From an uncultured Marvinbryantia sp. (GTDB lineage: Bacteria; Bacillota; Clostridia; Lachnospirales; Lachnospiraceae): a stretch of 64,000 bases of DNA. The stretch is taken from the NCBI RefSeq assembly GCF_905201705.1, contig NZ_CAJKOX010000004.1, forward strand, positions 82,757-146,756. The letters run 5' to 3'. A model generated the notes under the pieces. The model did no database searches, was not told the origin of the DNA, and was given only the letters and a program-made list of their open reading frames with translations. Both the position numbers and the translations under genes were made by a program. This document shows, piece after piece, positions 34,222 to 42,661 of the stretch (its first letter is position 1; the number at the start of each line of letters is the position of its first letter).

Positions 34222-34974
34222 ATGAAACTGGAAAAGCTTAACGACAACCAGATACGCTGCACACTCACGCGCGAGGATCTGGCGTCGCGCCATCTGAATT
34301 TGCTTGAGCTTGTCTACGGCGGTGAAAAGGCAAAATCGCTGTTCCGCGAGATGATGCAGCAGGCTGCTTATGAATTTGGTTTTGAAGCGAACGACATTCC
34401 TATTATGATAGAAGCAATTCCCATGTCTTCGGAATCTCTGATTTTGATCATCACCAAAGTGGAGGATCCGGATGAGCTGGATACCCGCTTTGCAAAGTTC
34501 GCTCCCGGCGGCGATGCGCCCGATGCGGAAAGCACCTTCTCTGGTCTGAAGATGGAGGGAGCGGACGATATTCTGAATCTGGTCCGCAAGCTTCGTGAGG
34601 CACATAAAAATATGCTGCAGAAGACAGCGGAAAGCGGGCAGCAGGCGGAAGCTCCTGCCGAAGATACCGAGCTGGCGGCGGACATCACCCGGCTTTACTG
34701 CTTTTGCTCTCTGGATGACGTTATTCACGCAGCCCACGCGCTCGGCGGCAGCTACCATGGAGAAAATTCGCTGTACAAACACCCGGAAACATCGGAATAC
34801 TACCTGTTTCTCGACAGTTCTTCGCATACGCCGGAGGAATTCAACCGCATCTGCAATACGCTGTCGGAGTATGGCGCGAGCGTCAGATTTTCCGAGGGCG
34901 CTATGGGATACCTGTCCGAACACGGTGTCTCTATCATACTGAAGGAAGCCGTGCAGCGGCTGGCTGATATTTAA
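34222..34974 (+). CDS. mecA: MecA family ClpC adaptor protein
   Basis: MecA-type adaptors deliver substrates to the ClpCP protease. The 250-residue product has the N-terminal substrate-binding domain (MKLEKLNDNQIRCTLTREDL, then LVYGGEKAKSLFREMM and FGFEANDIPIMIEAIPMS), a variable linker rich in Ala, Glu and Gln (about residues 115-165), and the C-terminal ClpC-binding domain (LYCFCSLDDVIHAAHAL onward). Start at ATG 34222 with GAGGAG upstream. It is monocistronic with its own promoter and tandem terminators. Confidence 0.92.
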   Translation: MKLEKLNDNQIRCTLTREDLASRHLNLLELVYGGEKAKSLFREMMQQAAYEFGFEANDIPIMIEAIPMSSESLILIITKVEDPDELDTRFAKFAPGGDAPDAESTFSGLKMEGADDILNLVRKLREAHKNMLQKTAESGQQAEAPAEDTELAADITRLYCFCSLDDVIHAAHALGGSYHGENSLYKHPETSEYYLFLDSSSHTPEEFNRICNTLSEYGASVRFSEGAMGYLSEHGVSIILKEAVQRLADI

Positions 34975-35028
34975 ACCCCTGCAGGACCTGCCCCTGGCAG
35001 CTCCCTTCGGATGCATGGCAACTAAAAA

Positions 35029-35083
35029 ATCCCGCAGGTGCTTCCTGCGGGATAAAAAATACCCGGACGATTCCTCGTCCGGG
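35029..35083. terminator. Two tandem terminator hairpins between mecA and the feo operon
   Basis: The first is ATCCCGCAGG/CCTGCGGGAT (35029-35053), flanked by A/T runs; the second is CCCGGACGA/TCGTCCGGG (35062-35083) followed by CATTCTTTTT. They sit between convergent transcripts and can serve mecA on plus and feo on minus. Confidence 0.85.
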
Positions 35084-35091
35084 CATTCTTT

Positions 35092-35268
35092 TTATCTTTT
35101 CACATCTTTTCGGAGCTTTTTGCTTCCGCCTCCACAGCCGCCGCAGGTACTGCAGTTTCCTGTGCAGTGAGAACCCTCCTTACCGGATTTCACCATAAAG
35201 CGGATTACCAAAAATACCACCGCTGCAAGTATCACAATTACAATCAGATTTCCAAGAAATGCGGGCAT
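35092..35268 (-). CDS. FeoB-associated Cys-rich membrane protein
   Basis: The 58-residue protein (MPAFLGNLIVIVILAAVVFL, and so on) has one membrane segment at residues 5-25 and a cysteine-rich tail with C35, C39, C42 and C45 (HCTGNCSTCGGCGGG), then a basic end. This is the small partner often found after feoB in Firmicutes; its exact role is unknown. It begins 48 bases after feoB at ATG 35268 with GGAGG upstream, and is the last gene of the feo operon. Confidence 0.88.
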   Translation of the reverse strand: MPAFLGNLIVIVILAAVVFLVIRFMVKSGKEGSHCTGNCSTCGGCGGGSKKLRKDVKR

Positions 35269-35316
35269 ATTAACCCCTCCTTTTTATTGCCCTCATGATA
35301 CCTTTTGCTGCCGGCA

Positions 35317-37512
35317 TTACCTTGCATTCACTGACATTTTGGCGTTGATGCTGTAATGCCCTTTCTCCGGCTCATAGCCCTTGCGGAACAGCAGGTAGAT
35401 CAGACCGATCAGTGCTGCAGCCGCCACGATCGTGAAAATGTTGAAGCTCACCTCGCCGGTAATCAGACCGCCAAGCTGGTATACGATCATCGCGATCACA
35501 TATGCAAATCCGCACATATAACCGATCGCGCCGAGCGTCCACTTCGTGTTGTTCATCTCACGCTTGATCGCGCCCATTGCTGCAAAGCACGGTGCGCAGA
35601 GCAGGTTGAAGATCATAAAGCTGTATGCGCTGAGTGCAGTGAAGTCTGCCGCGATCAGATTCCACACTTCGTCTCCCGCCTCGGAAAGCTCTCCCGAATA
35701 ATGATACAGGATACCGAAGGTATTTACAACCTCTTCTTTTGCGATCAGACCGGTAACGGTTGCAACCGTTGCCTTCCATGCCATGTCGCCAACCCATCCA
35801 AGCGGTGCGAAGATCCATGCCACTGCTCTTCCGATGGTAGCCAGCAGAGAAGTATTGTTGTCCTCTACCATGCCGAACGCACCGTCTGTGAAGCCGAAGC
35901 CCTGCAGGAACCACAGCACGATGGAGCTGAGAAGGATAACGGTACCTGCTCTCTTGATGAAGGACCAGCCGCGCTCCCAGGTTGCACGAAGCACGTTGCC
36001 GACCGACGGAAGATGATATGCCGGGAGCTCCATAACGAACGGAGCCGGTTCACCGGCAAATGCCTTAAATTTCTTCAGCATGATACCGGAAATAACAACT
36101 GCTGCAATACCGATAAAGAATGCGGAGGTTGCCACCAGGGAGGATCCTCCGAAGATCGCGCCTGCAAAGAGACCGATGATCGGCATCTTTGCGCCGCACG
36201 GGATAAATCCGGTCGTCATGATCGTCATTTTACGATCACGGTCCTGCTCAATCGTACGGGATGCCATGATACCCGGAACGCCGCAGCCGGTTGCCACCAG
36301 CATCGGGATGAAGCTCTTACCGGACAGACCAAAACGGCGGAAAATACGGTCCATGATGAACGCAACACGCGCCATATAACCGATATCCTCAAGGATTGCC
36401 AGGAACAGGAACAGTACCAGGATCTGCGGAACAAATCCAAGCACCGCGCCGACGCCGGCAACGATACCATCCTGGATCAGGGAGTACAGCACACCCTCCA
36501 CATGCAGAGCGCCGAGGATACTGTCAAAAAATCCCGGAACGATCTCACCGAACAGCACATCGTTTACCCAGTCGGTTCCCATGGTTCCGATAGAGAACGG
36601 ATAGCCGCCCATCGCAATCGCATAAATCACAAACATAATTACTGCAAAAATCGGAAGCGCCAGAATCCGGTTCGTCACGATCTGGTCGATCTTATCAGAT
36701 ACCGTCATGCTGTGCTTTGCGCGTTTTTTCTTCACAGCCTTTGCAACGATGCCGCTGATAAAGGTATATCTCTGATTTGTGATGATGCTCTCCGCGTCAT
36801 CATCCAGCTCGTTTTCACACGCCTTAATTGCATTTTCCACATCCTGCGCCGCAGAACCGGAAAGCTTCAGATCCTCCATGACCCTTTCGTCCCGCTCAAA
36901 CACCTTTACCGCATACCAGCGAAGATACTGCGCGTCCACCTTGCCGGAGATCGCCGTCTCGATCTGGCTGATTGCATCCTCCACGCATCCGGTGTACATC
37001 TGAAGAGGTCTGCTTTCTTTCTTTGCCTTTGCAGCAGCCACGGCTTTATTTGCCGCCTCCATGCTTCCCTGCGATTTCAGAGCGCTCATCTCGACCGCCT
37101 CGCAGCCAAGTGCCTTTCCAAGCTTATTTAAATCGATCTGGTCGCCGTTCTTGCGTACAAGATCCATCATGTTGACTGCAATAACAGTCGGCAGGCCAAG
37201 CTCCAGAAGCTGTGTCGTAAGATACAGATTTCGCTCGATATTGGTTCCATCCACAATATTTAAGATAGCGTCCGGCTTCTGTGTTACCAGATAGGTTCTG
37301 GACACGACCTCCTCCAGTGTGTACGGTGACAGGGAATAAATTCCCGGGAGGTCCTGGATGACCACGTCCTTGTTCCCTTTGAGGTGTCCCTCTTTCTTTT
37401 CCACAGTAACGCCCGGCCAGTTTCCAACATACTGGTTGGAACCCGTCAGGCTGTTGAACAGAGTAGTTTTACCGCTGTTCGGGTTACCTGCAAGTGCGAT
37501 TTTTAATTCCAT
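35317..37512 (-). CDS. feoB: Ferrous iron transport protein B
   Basis: FeoB is the membrane Fe(II) transporter with a cytoplasmic GTPase domain. The 731-residue product shows G1 GNPNSGKT (residues 9-16), GNWPGVTVEKKEG, G3 DLPGIYSL, and NMMD (G4), then the helical domain, and from about residue 280 the membrane part with two Gate-type regions (CGVPGIMASRTIEQ and the CAPCFAAMGAIK segment). ATG 37512 has GGGAG seven bases upstream. A DtxR-type palindrome lies just upstream at 37532-37547, so the gene is likely iron-repressed. Confidence 0.97.
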   Translation of the reverse strand: MELKIALAGNPNSGKTTLFNSLTGSNQYVGNWPGVTVEKKEGHLKGNKDVVIQDLPGIYSLSPYTLEEVVSRTYLVTQKPDAILNIVDGTNIERNLYLTTQLLELGLPTVIAVNMMDLVRKNGDQIDLNKLGKALGCEAVEMSALKSQGSMEAANKAVAAAKAKKESRPLQMYTGCVEDAISQIETAISGKVDAQYLRWYAVKVFERDERVMEDLKLSGSAAQDVENAIKACENELDDDAESIITNQRYTFISGIVAKAVKKKRAKHSMTVSDKIDQIVTNRILALPIFAVIMFVIYAIAMGGYPFSIGTMGTDWVNDVLFGEIVPGFFDSILGALHVEGVLYSLIQDGIVAGVGAVLGFVPQILVLFLFLAILEDIGYMARVAFIMDRIFRRFGLSGKSFIPMLVATGCGVPGIMASRTIEQDRDRKMTIMTTGFIPCGAKMPIIGLFAGAIFGGSSLVATSAFFIGIAAVVISGIMLKKFKAFAGEPAPFVMELPAYHLPSVGNVLRATWERGWSFIKRAGTVILLSSIVLWFLQGFGFTDGAFGMVEDNNTSLLATIGRAVAWIFAPLGWVGDMAWKATVATVTGLIAKEEVVNTFGILYHYSGELSEAGDEVWNLIAADFTALSAYSFMIFNLLCAPCFAAMGAIKREMNNTKWTLGAIGYMCGFAYVIAMIVYQLGGLITGEVSFNIFTIVAAAALIGLIYLLFRKGYEPEKGHYSINAKMSVNAR

Positions 37513-37531
37513 TGCTTTTCTCCCTTCCAAA

Positions 37532-37547
37532 GTTAGATTTTTCTAAC
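37532..37547. promoter_or_regulatory. DtxR/IdeR-like operator before feoB
   Basis: GTTAGATTTTTCTAAC is an inverted repeat with GTTAG/CTAAC arms, matching the two upstream of the operon. It lies within the 61-base gap between feoA and feoB. Confidence 0.6.
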
Positions 37548-37573
37548 CCATTTGCCCAAAAAAGGCACTTTCC

Positions 37574-37795
37574 TTATTGTATTTCCACCATCTCTGCGTC
37601 CGCTTTGCGGATGGATAATTCATATCCACGGATATTCAGCTCCATCGGATCGCCCAGCGGCGCAACCTTGCGCACCTGAATCTCCACACCTTTCGTAATG
37701 CCCATATCCATGATCCGGCGCTTTACCGGACCTTCCCCGTGCAGTTTTGCTACTACAACAGTCGAGCCCACTCCTGCATCTCTCAGCGTTTTCAT
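37574..37795 (-). CDS. feoA: FeoA family protein (second)
   Basis: The 73-residue SH3-like protein (MKTLRDAGVGSTVVVAKLHG, then RRIMDMGITKGVEIQVRKVAPLGDP and ELSIRKADAEMVEI) is a FeoA, a small cytoplasmic partner proposed to bind and regulate FeoB. ATG 37795 has GGAGGAG upstream. It lies 11 bases after the first feoA and 61 before feoB. Confidence 0.92.
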   Translation of the reverse strand: MKTLRDAGVGSTVVVAKLHGEGPVKRRIMDMGITKGVEIQVRKVAPLGDPMELNIRGYELSIRKADAEMVEIQ

Positions 37796-37806
37796 AGTTC
37801 TCCTCC

Positions 37807-38019
37807 TCAAATCATGATACGATTGGCCATGGAACGATCCAATGCCACTCTGCCGTCTTTTACCTGCAAGATCAGATTTCCGCCGATCTGGCTGACCACC
37901 GTGATCTCTCCGTCAACAAGAAAGCCGAGCTCCGCCAGATGCTGTCTCACCTCATCCTTTCCGGTAATTCCCTGGATCGTGACCGTTTCTCCTTTTCTTG
38001 CCATTGTCAGGGGCATCAT
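37807..38019 (-). CDS. feoA: FeoA family protein (first)
   Basis: The 70-residue protein (MMPLTMARKGETVTIQGITG, then RQHLAELGFLVDGEITVVSQIGGNLIL and VALDRSMANRIMI) is a second FeoA-type SH3-like domain. Two feoA genes before feoB are common in clostridia. ATG 38019 has GGAGGG upstream; the longer frame into the operator region is not coding. It is the first gene of the feo operon, divergent from the DtxR-type regulator. Confidence 0.9.
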   Translation of the reverse strand: MMPLTMARKGETVTIQGITGKDEVRQHLAELGFLVDGEITVVSQIGGNLILQVKDGRVALDRSMANRIMI

Positions 38020-38077
38020 ACGCTTTTCCCTCCTTATGTACACGCAAACCCAGGCGGAAATCATCCCGCCAATCATT

Positions 38078-38120
38078 GTTAGCTTTTTCTAACTGCATAT
38101 AGGTTAGCACTTGCTAACCT
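38078..38120. promoter_or_regulatory. Two DtxR/IdeR-like operators in the feo/regulator divergent region
   Basis: GTTAGCTTTTTCTAAC (38078-38093) and AGGTTAGCACTTGCTAACCT (38101-38120) are inverted repeats; the second has perfect 9-base arms around CT and resembles the known IdeR/DtxR iron box (TTAGGTTAG...CTAACCTAA). They lie between feoA and the regulator gene and could control both. Confidence 0.75.
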
Positions 38121-38299
38121 TTTTGTCAAGAACTACTTTGATAATTTTTCCCTTTTCTTTTTGCCAAATTTACGTTATACTATACATATCAGAAAGCCCG
38201 GGTTCGGAAATGCGTCTGGTTACAGAAGCGCAGGGTATCGGAACCCCGGCATTATTACCGCAATATTCAGCAAACACAGAAAGGATTTTATACATTGTC

Positions 38300-38668
38300 A
38301 TGAAAATACTGGAATCCGCAGAAAATTATTTAGAGACCATACTGATTCTGCAAAACCGCATCGGAAATGTGCGCTCGATCGACATTGTGGCGGAGATGGG
38401 CTTCTCCAAACCGAGCGTCAGTGTTGCAATGAAAAACCTGCGCGAAAACGGCTATATCCATGTAGATGAAAACGGTTTTATCACCCTGCAGGATTCCGGC
38501 AGGGCGATCGCCGAGAAAATCTATGAGCGCCATACACTCTTCACCGAGTGGCTGATAAGCCTGGGCGTTTCCCCGAAAACCGCCGCGGAGGACGCCTGCC
38601 GCATTGAGCACGTCATCAGCGACGAGAGCTTCCAGGCTATGAAAAAACACGTGCAAAAAGGACAATAA
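38300..38668 (+). CDS. DtxR/IdeR-type metal-dependent regulator (short form)
   Basis: The 122-residue protein has an N-terminal winged helix (residues 1-65: ILESAENYLETILIL, then SIDIVAEMGFSKPSVSVAMKNL) and the dimerisation/metal domain with H78 and the set C100, E103, H104 in EDACRIEH. Cysteine at this position is the iron-type signature of DtxR/IdeR; manganese-type MntR has glutamate. The C-terminal SH3-like domain of DtxR is absent. It is divergent from feoAAB and probably represses it when Fe(II) is plentiful. The ribosome site (AAGGA) is distant from ATG 38300, so the start is less certain. Confidence 0.88.
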   Translation: MKILESAENYLETILILQNRIGNVRSIDIVAEMGFSKPSVSVAMKNLRENGYIHVDENGFITLQDSGRAIAEKIYERHTLFTEWLISLGVSPKTAAEDACRIEHVISDESFQAMKKHVQKGQ

Positions 38669-38671
38669 TTT

Positions 38672-38704
38672 AAAACTGCGTCGGCTTTGTACCGGCGCAG
38701 TTTT
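38672..38704. terminator. Bidirectional terminator between the DtxR-type gene and yitT-like gene
   Basis: AAAACTGCG and CGG pair with CCG and CGCAGTTTT, with A/T runs on both strands, immediately beside both stop codons. Confidence 0.85.
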
Positions 38705-38705
38705 C

Positions 38706-39569
38706 TTATCCTATCTGAATATTCCGGAAGCCCTCTCCATGGACCTCGTTTGATTCTATAATAATAATGAACGCATGCGGATCCGCCCGCTTCACCGCCT
38801 GCCGCACACTGTACATTTCCTTGTTGCTGCAGGCGCACAGCACAAGCTGACGCTCGTCTCCCCGGTAGCCTCCGGCTGCGTCAATCCGCGTCGTGCCGCG
38901 CTGACAGGTCTCGTCGATCACGTCGCAGATATACTGCCCGTGGTCCGTCACGATCAGCGCCAGCTTTCCGGCATTCACGCCGTACATCAGCTTATCCACC
39001 ACCGTGGACAGCAGGAAGGTCACGATAATGCCGTAAATAATCCCGTCTATGTCCTGCAGGATAATGCCGCCGATGAGCACCACCGCCAGATCGGAAAAGA
39101 AAATGATCCGTCCGACCGGCAGATAGGGCTTTTTCTTTTTCACCGCCATAATGATAAAATCCATACCGCCCGTGGAGGAATTCTGCATATAGATGACCGC
39201 ATAGCCAAGCCCCGCGATCACGCCCGTGCAGAGCGCCGCCAGCAGCCTGCTGCCGGTGTAAACCGGAAAAAGCGGCGCGACGTAATCGATCAGAACGGAC
39301 GAAATCACCATGCAGCGCATGGAGCTGATAAAAAAGCGCTTTCCCAGAAGCCGGAAGCACAGGATGCTCACCGGAATATTTAAAAGGATAGTCGACAGAC
39401 CGATCGGCACATTCCAGAGCTGATATAATATAAGGGAAATGCCGGAAAATCCGCTCATCGGAAATTCCGCCTGCGCCGCAAAATTGCAGATACCTGCCGC
39501 AATGCAGATGCTGCCGACGATCTCCCAGAACAGTTGTTTAAACAGCCCGTCTTTCTTCCACCAGTTCAT
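38706..39569 (-). CDS. YitT family membrane protein (DUF161 plus DUF2179)
   Basis: The 287-residue protein has five to six membrane segments over residues 12-185 (first GSICIAAGICNFAAQ, then FPMSGFSGISLILYQL and NSSTGGMDFIIM), followed by a soluble C-terminal DUF2179 domain (ALIVTDHGQYICDVIDE, then RGTTRIDAAGGY and DPHAFIIIIESNEVHGEGF). The family is widespread in Firmicutes and of unknown transport function. GGGAGG precedes the ATG. A dispersed repeat and the MATE gene lie upstream. Confidence 0.9.
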   Translation of the reverse strand: MNWWKKDGLFKQLFWEIVGSICIAAGICNFAAQAEFPMSGFSGISLILYQLWNVPIGLSTILLNIPVSILCFRLLGKRFFISSMRCMVISSVLIDYVAPLFPVYTGSRLLAALCTGVIAGLGYAVIYMQNSSTGGMDFIIMAVKKKKPYLPVGRIIFFSDLAVVLIGGIILQDIDGIIYGIIVTFLLSTVVDKLMYGVNAGKLALIVTDHGQYICDVIDETCQRGTTRIDAAGGYRGDERQLVLCACSNKEMYSVRQAVKRADPHAFIIIIESNEVHGEGFRNIQIG

Positions 39570-39661
39570 ATCCGTATTCCTCCCTGCCAGACATTGTTAT
39601 CTCTAAATCATAGCATATTTTTTCATTCTTTTCAAATGCCGGAGAAGGGCAGAAAAGCCGG

Positions 39662-39732
39662 GCAAATCCCATTCGCGAAGCGAATTTTTAATTGATTTGT
39701 GAAGGTTGCTGTAAACGAAGTGAGCAGCAACC
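39662..39732 (+). repeat. Dispersed two-hairpin repeat, copy 3
   Basis: GCAAATCCCATTCGC, GAA, GCGAAT, a T/A stretch, GATTTG, then GGTTGCTG (39704-39711) and CAGCAACC (39725-39732). It aligns with the minus-strand copy at 10376-10445, and compensating changes (GTTACTG/CAGTAAC against GTTGCTG/CAGCAAC) keep the second hairpin paired. It starts directly beside the MATE stop codon. Confidence 0.8.
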
Positions 39733-39733
39733 T

Positions 39734-41113
39734 TTAATGTCCCCCGGCATGACATTTTCTGCTGAAAGTCTTTTTCTGACGCTCCGGATGCTCGATCCGG
39801 CTTATGGTGATGTAGTAAGCGGCTCCAAGCGGCACACAGGCGCCAACCCACGCCAGCGGGTTCGCCGCAACCACACCGGCAAATCCGAACGGACCTGCCA
39901 GGAACAGCGCTGCGCCCACGCGCATGATCAGCTCCATCACACCCGACACCGTCGGAACCACGCTGTTCCCCAGCCCCTGCAGAGTGAACCGATAAATAAA
40001 CAGCAGAGCCAGCACCCAGTACATGATCCCATTCATACTGAGATAGACCTTTGCATAGCGGATAACCCCGATTTCCTCACGCCCAACAAAAATTGCCGCG
40101 AGATTATCGCCTGCGAAGAAATTAACCGCTCCCATGACGATGCTGACGCTGACCGAGATCAGAATGCACTGGAAAACGCCCTGCCGGATGCGATCCGGGC
40201 GCTTCGCACCGTAATTCTGCGCCGAGTAGGTCGCCATCGCCGCTCCAAGGGAATTCAGCGGCATTGTGGCAATGGAATCAATCTTCTGCGCAGCAGCCGC
40301 TGCCGCCACCGCCGTCGCTCCCAGGCCGTTGAGCGCAAACTGCACCGTCAGGGAACCGATCGCAATGATGGACATCTGGAAGCCCATTGGCAGGCCAAGC
40401 GCGATATGCTCCTTCACCTCCCCGGCAAACGCCTGGAAGTGACGCTTCTCCACCCACAGCGCCGGCATTTTTTTGCGGATATAGATAAAGCAGCAGATAC
40501 CGGACAGAAGCTGGGAGGCGATCGTCGCAACTGCCGCGCCGCTCACTCCCATGTGAAATATACGGATAAAAACCAGATCCAGCACAATATTTACCAGACA
40601 TGCCAGCACCAGAAAATACAGCGGCGTGCGGCTGTCTCCAAGCGCACGGATCATATTTGAGGTCAGATTAAAGAATACCGTCGCCGCCAGCCCGCCAAAA
40701 ATAATCCGGATATACGCAGCCGCTTCATCCAGGATCTCCTCCGGCGTCTGCAGGAGCCGCAAAGCCGGGCGCACCAGAAAAAGCGCCAGCACCGTAAGCA
40801 CAACTGCCAGTCCGATGCTCAGAAGAATACTGGCTGCAAAGCTTCTCTTCACGCCCTCTTCATCCTCTGCTCCAAATCGCTGGGCCGTTAAGATCGCCAG
40901 TCCGTTTGCAAATCCCATGATAAAGCCAAGTACAAAAAAGTTCATGCTTCCGGTACAGCCAACCGCTGCCAGCGCATTTACACCGATCGTCCTTCCCACG
41001 ATCAGCGTATCCACCAGGCTGTAGAGCTGCTGAAAAATATTTCCTACAATCAGCGGAAGCGCAAACAGCAAAATGAGCTTCGCCGGTTTTCCTTCTGTCA
41101 TGCTTTTTGTCAT
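39734..41113 (-). CDS. MATE family efflux transporter
   Basis: The 459-residue protein has about 12 membrane segments and the MATE start MTEGKPAKLILLFALPLIVG followed by NIFQQLYSLVDTLIVGRTIG. MATE pumps use sodium or proton gradients to export cationic drugs or metabolites; the substrate is unknown. I prefer ATG 41113, because GGAGG lies between it and the earlier ATG at 41131. It is transcribed away from the AraC gene, which could be its regulator (gap about 150 bases); this is inferred from position only. Confidence 0.92.
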   Translation of the reverse strand: MTKSMTEGKPAKLILLFALPLIVGNIFQQLYSLVDTLIVGRTIGVNALAAVGCTGSMNFFVLGFIMGFANGLAILTAQRFGAEDEEGVKRSFAASILLSIGLAVVLTVLALFLVRPALRLLQTPEEILDEAAAYIRIIFGGLAATVFFNLTSNMIRALGDSRTPLYFLVLACLVNIVLDLVFIRIFHMGVSGAAVATIASQLLSGICCFIYIRKKMPALWVEKRHFQAFAGEVKEHIALGLPMGFQMSIIAIGSLTVQFALNGLGATAVAAAAAAQKIDSIATMPLNSLGAAMATYSAQNYGAKRPDRIRQGVFQCILISVSVSIVMGAVNFFAGDNLAAIFVGREEIGVIRYAKVYLSMNGIMYWVLALLFIYRFTLQGLGNSVVPTVSGVMELIMRVGAALFLAGPFGFAGVVAANPLAWVGACVPLGAAYYITISRIEHPERQKKTFSRKCHAGGH

Positions 41114-41189
41114 ACGTGTTTTCGCCTCCATTTTTACAAAAAGTTCAGGTACATTATAAAGAATCTGTAAAAAAATAGAATGTACTTTC

Positions 41190-41219
41190 TTGTAATCCGG
41201 ATGTCTTATGTTGTATACT
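41190..41219 (+). promoter_or_regulatory. Promoter of the AraC family gene
   Basis: TTGTAA (41190-41195) and TATACT (41214-41219) are 18 bases apart, 43 bases before the start codon. Confidence 0.5.
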
Positions 41220-41262
41220 TATGCTGCCAAAACAGATAGCATTTTTTGAAAGGAGTGTTCTG

Positions 41263-42138
41263 ATGCAGCAGACCAATTACGATTTTACCTGCACCGACCT
41301 GAATCCGAAATTTCTTTTTTCCTCGATCGAACCGCGCATCCAGGAAGTGAGCTATCACCAGCACGATTTTATTGAGCTTGTTATTATTTTAGACGGAAAG
41401 GGCTGTTTTTATGCAGAAGATACGGAGTACGCCATCCAGGCTGGTGACGTCATCATCTTAAATCCGGGGACGCGTCACAAAAGCCTGCCATCCGGGGATG
41501 CGAAGCACGCTGCCCTGGAGTGTTACCTTGCCTTCACGGATGTGGAATACATAGGCTGTCTGAAAAACACCATGCCGCTCTTTCCCGGTCGCTCTCTGAT
41601 CGCCAGCCTGCCGCTGGAGCCGCAAAAAGAACTCTTCCGCCTGTGCCGGGCAATCGAGCAGGAAAACAGATCCTGCAATACCGGACGTTATTTTATGCTG
41701 AAAGCATATTTGATCCAGGTGCTCTGCCTGCTCGAACGCTTTCAGAAGCTGGAGCGTGAAAGCGCCCGCGATCGTCACGCGCATACGCAGTACGAATTTA
41801 AATCCATCAATAAAAAATACGTGGTCAGCCAGATTACAAAATATATGGAAGAGCATTACCGCGAGAAAATTTCTCTCGACCAGATCGCTGCGAATATTTA
41901 TTTAAGCTCTTTTTATATCTCCAAGATTTTTAAGAGCGAAACCGGCGATACGCCTATCAATTATCTGATCAGTCTGCGCATGAACAAGGCGCGGCAGCTT
42001 CTGGATGAAAACCCGGAATGCTCCATTCAGTCGGTCGCTTCCGCGGTCGGCTATGAGGACACCTATCATTTCAGTAAGCTGTTTAAGAAATACTACGGGT
42101 TGTCCCCGCTCCACTACAAGGCACGGAAAGAGCTGTGA
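41263..42138 (+). CDS. AraC family transcriptional regulator with cupin sensor domain
   Basis: The 291-residue protein has an N-terminal cupin (residues about 15-110: EVSYHQHDFIELVIILDGKG, then AIQAGDVIILNPGTRHK) and a C-terminal double helix-turn-helix (residues about 190-288: HYREKISLDQIAANIYLSSFYISKIFK, and ECSIQSVASAVGYEDTYHFSKLFKKYYGLSP, quoted here in parts). It likely senses a sugar or other small molecule. ATG 41263 has AAAGGAG upstream; the longer frame is not needed. It is divergent from the MATE gene and 82 bases before perR. Confidence 0.9.
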   Translation: MQQTNYDFTCTDLNPKFLFSSIEPRIQEVSYHQHDFIELVIILDGKGCFYAEDTEYAIQAGDVIILNPGTRHKSLPSGDAKHAALECYLAFTDVEYIGCLKNTMPLFPGRSLIASLPLEPQKELFRLCRAIEQENRSCNTGRYFMLKAYLIQVLCLLERFQKLERESARDRHAHTQYEFKSINKKYVVSQITKYMEEHYREKISLDQIAANIYLSSFYISKIFKSETGDTPINYLISLRMNKARQLLDENPECSIQSVASAVGYEDTYHFSKLFKKYYGLSPLHYKARKEL

Positions 42139-42157
42139 TAATTTCTTATCATTCCCA

Positions 42158-42207
42158 TTGACATGCGATGAATCTTTCCTTATAATTAAGAACAGGAATC
42201 ATTATTG
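42158..42207 (+). promoter_or_regulatory. perR promoter with 7-1-7 operator
   Basis: Perfect TTGACA (42158-42163) and TATAAT (42181-42186) with a 17-base spacer are followed 6 bases later by CAGGAATCATTATTG (42193-42207), a near-palindrome over the expected transcription start. The same motif follows the rubrerythrin promoter, so it is probably the PerR box and perR regulates itself. Confidence 0.8.
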
Positions 42208-42220
42208 TTTTGGAGGAATT

Positions 42221-42646
42221 ATGGCAAATATTAAATACAGCCGTCAGCGGGAATCCATCAAGCACTTTCTCGCCGGACGCAAGGACCACCCAACAGCAGA
42301 TACCGTTTATCAGAATCTCAGGCAGGTTTATCCCAATATCAGCCTCGGCACCGTCTACCGCAACCTCGGTCTTCTCTCCGAGCTTGGAGAGATCAACCGT
42401 ATTCATACCGGCGACGGCGCAGAGCGCTTCGACTACAACACGCAGCCGCATAATCATTTTGTCTGCCGCTGCTGTCACAGTGTGTCTGACCTTGAGATGG
42501 AAAATATCGACCATATCATGGAGACAGCGCAGAAAAACTTCTGCGGACAGATCGAGGGGTATACGGCTATGTTCGTCGGTGTCTGCGAAAGCTGCCGGCA
42601 AAATGGTCAGGATGGGCAGGATGTTCAGGATATTAAGAGAAAATAA
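42221..42646 (+). CDS. perR: Fur family regulator, PerR type
   Basis: The 141-residue protein has a winged helix (residues 1-75; HPTADTVYQNLR, then ISLGTVYRNLGLLSELGEI) and a dimerisation/metal domain. The structural zinc cysteines are C82/C85 and C122/C125. The regulatory set H23, D71, H77, H79 and D90 matches the five ligands of Bacillus PerR, including aspartate at the last position where Fur has glutamate, so peroxide sensing is likely. ATG 42221 follows TGGAGGAATT. The tail is rich in Gln, Asp and Gly (NGQDGQDVQD). It is directly upstream of reverse rubrerythrin. Confidence 0.92.
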   Translation: MANIKYSRQRESIKHFLAGRKDHPTADTVYQNLRQVYPNISLGTVYRNLGLLSELGEINRIHTGDGAERFDYNTQPHNHFVCRCCHSVSDLEMENIDHIMETAQKNFCGQIEGYTAMFVGVCESCRQNGQDGQDVQDIKRK

Positions 42647-42661
42647 AATATTGCTGACCGC

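Noticed and set aside
35356..37131. 591-codon open frame on the plus strand opposite feoB
   Set aside because: It is an antisense shadow of feoB, rich in His, Arg, Cys and Gln with no recognisable domain and no ribosome site.
38111..38299. N-terminal extension of the DtxR-type regulator
   Set aside because: The extra 63 residues would be translated from the operator and leader region and do not resemble the family; the conserved start is at 38300.
39692..40660. 322-codon open frame opposite the MATE gene
   Set aside because: Arg/His/Gln-rich antisense reading of a membrane protein gene.
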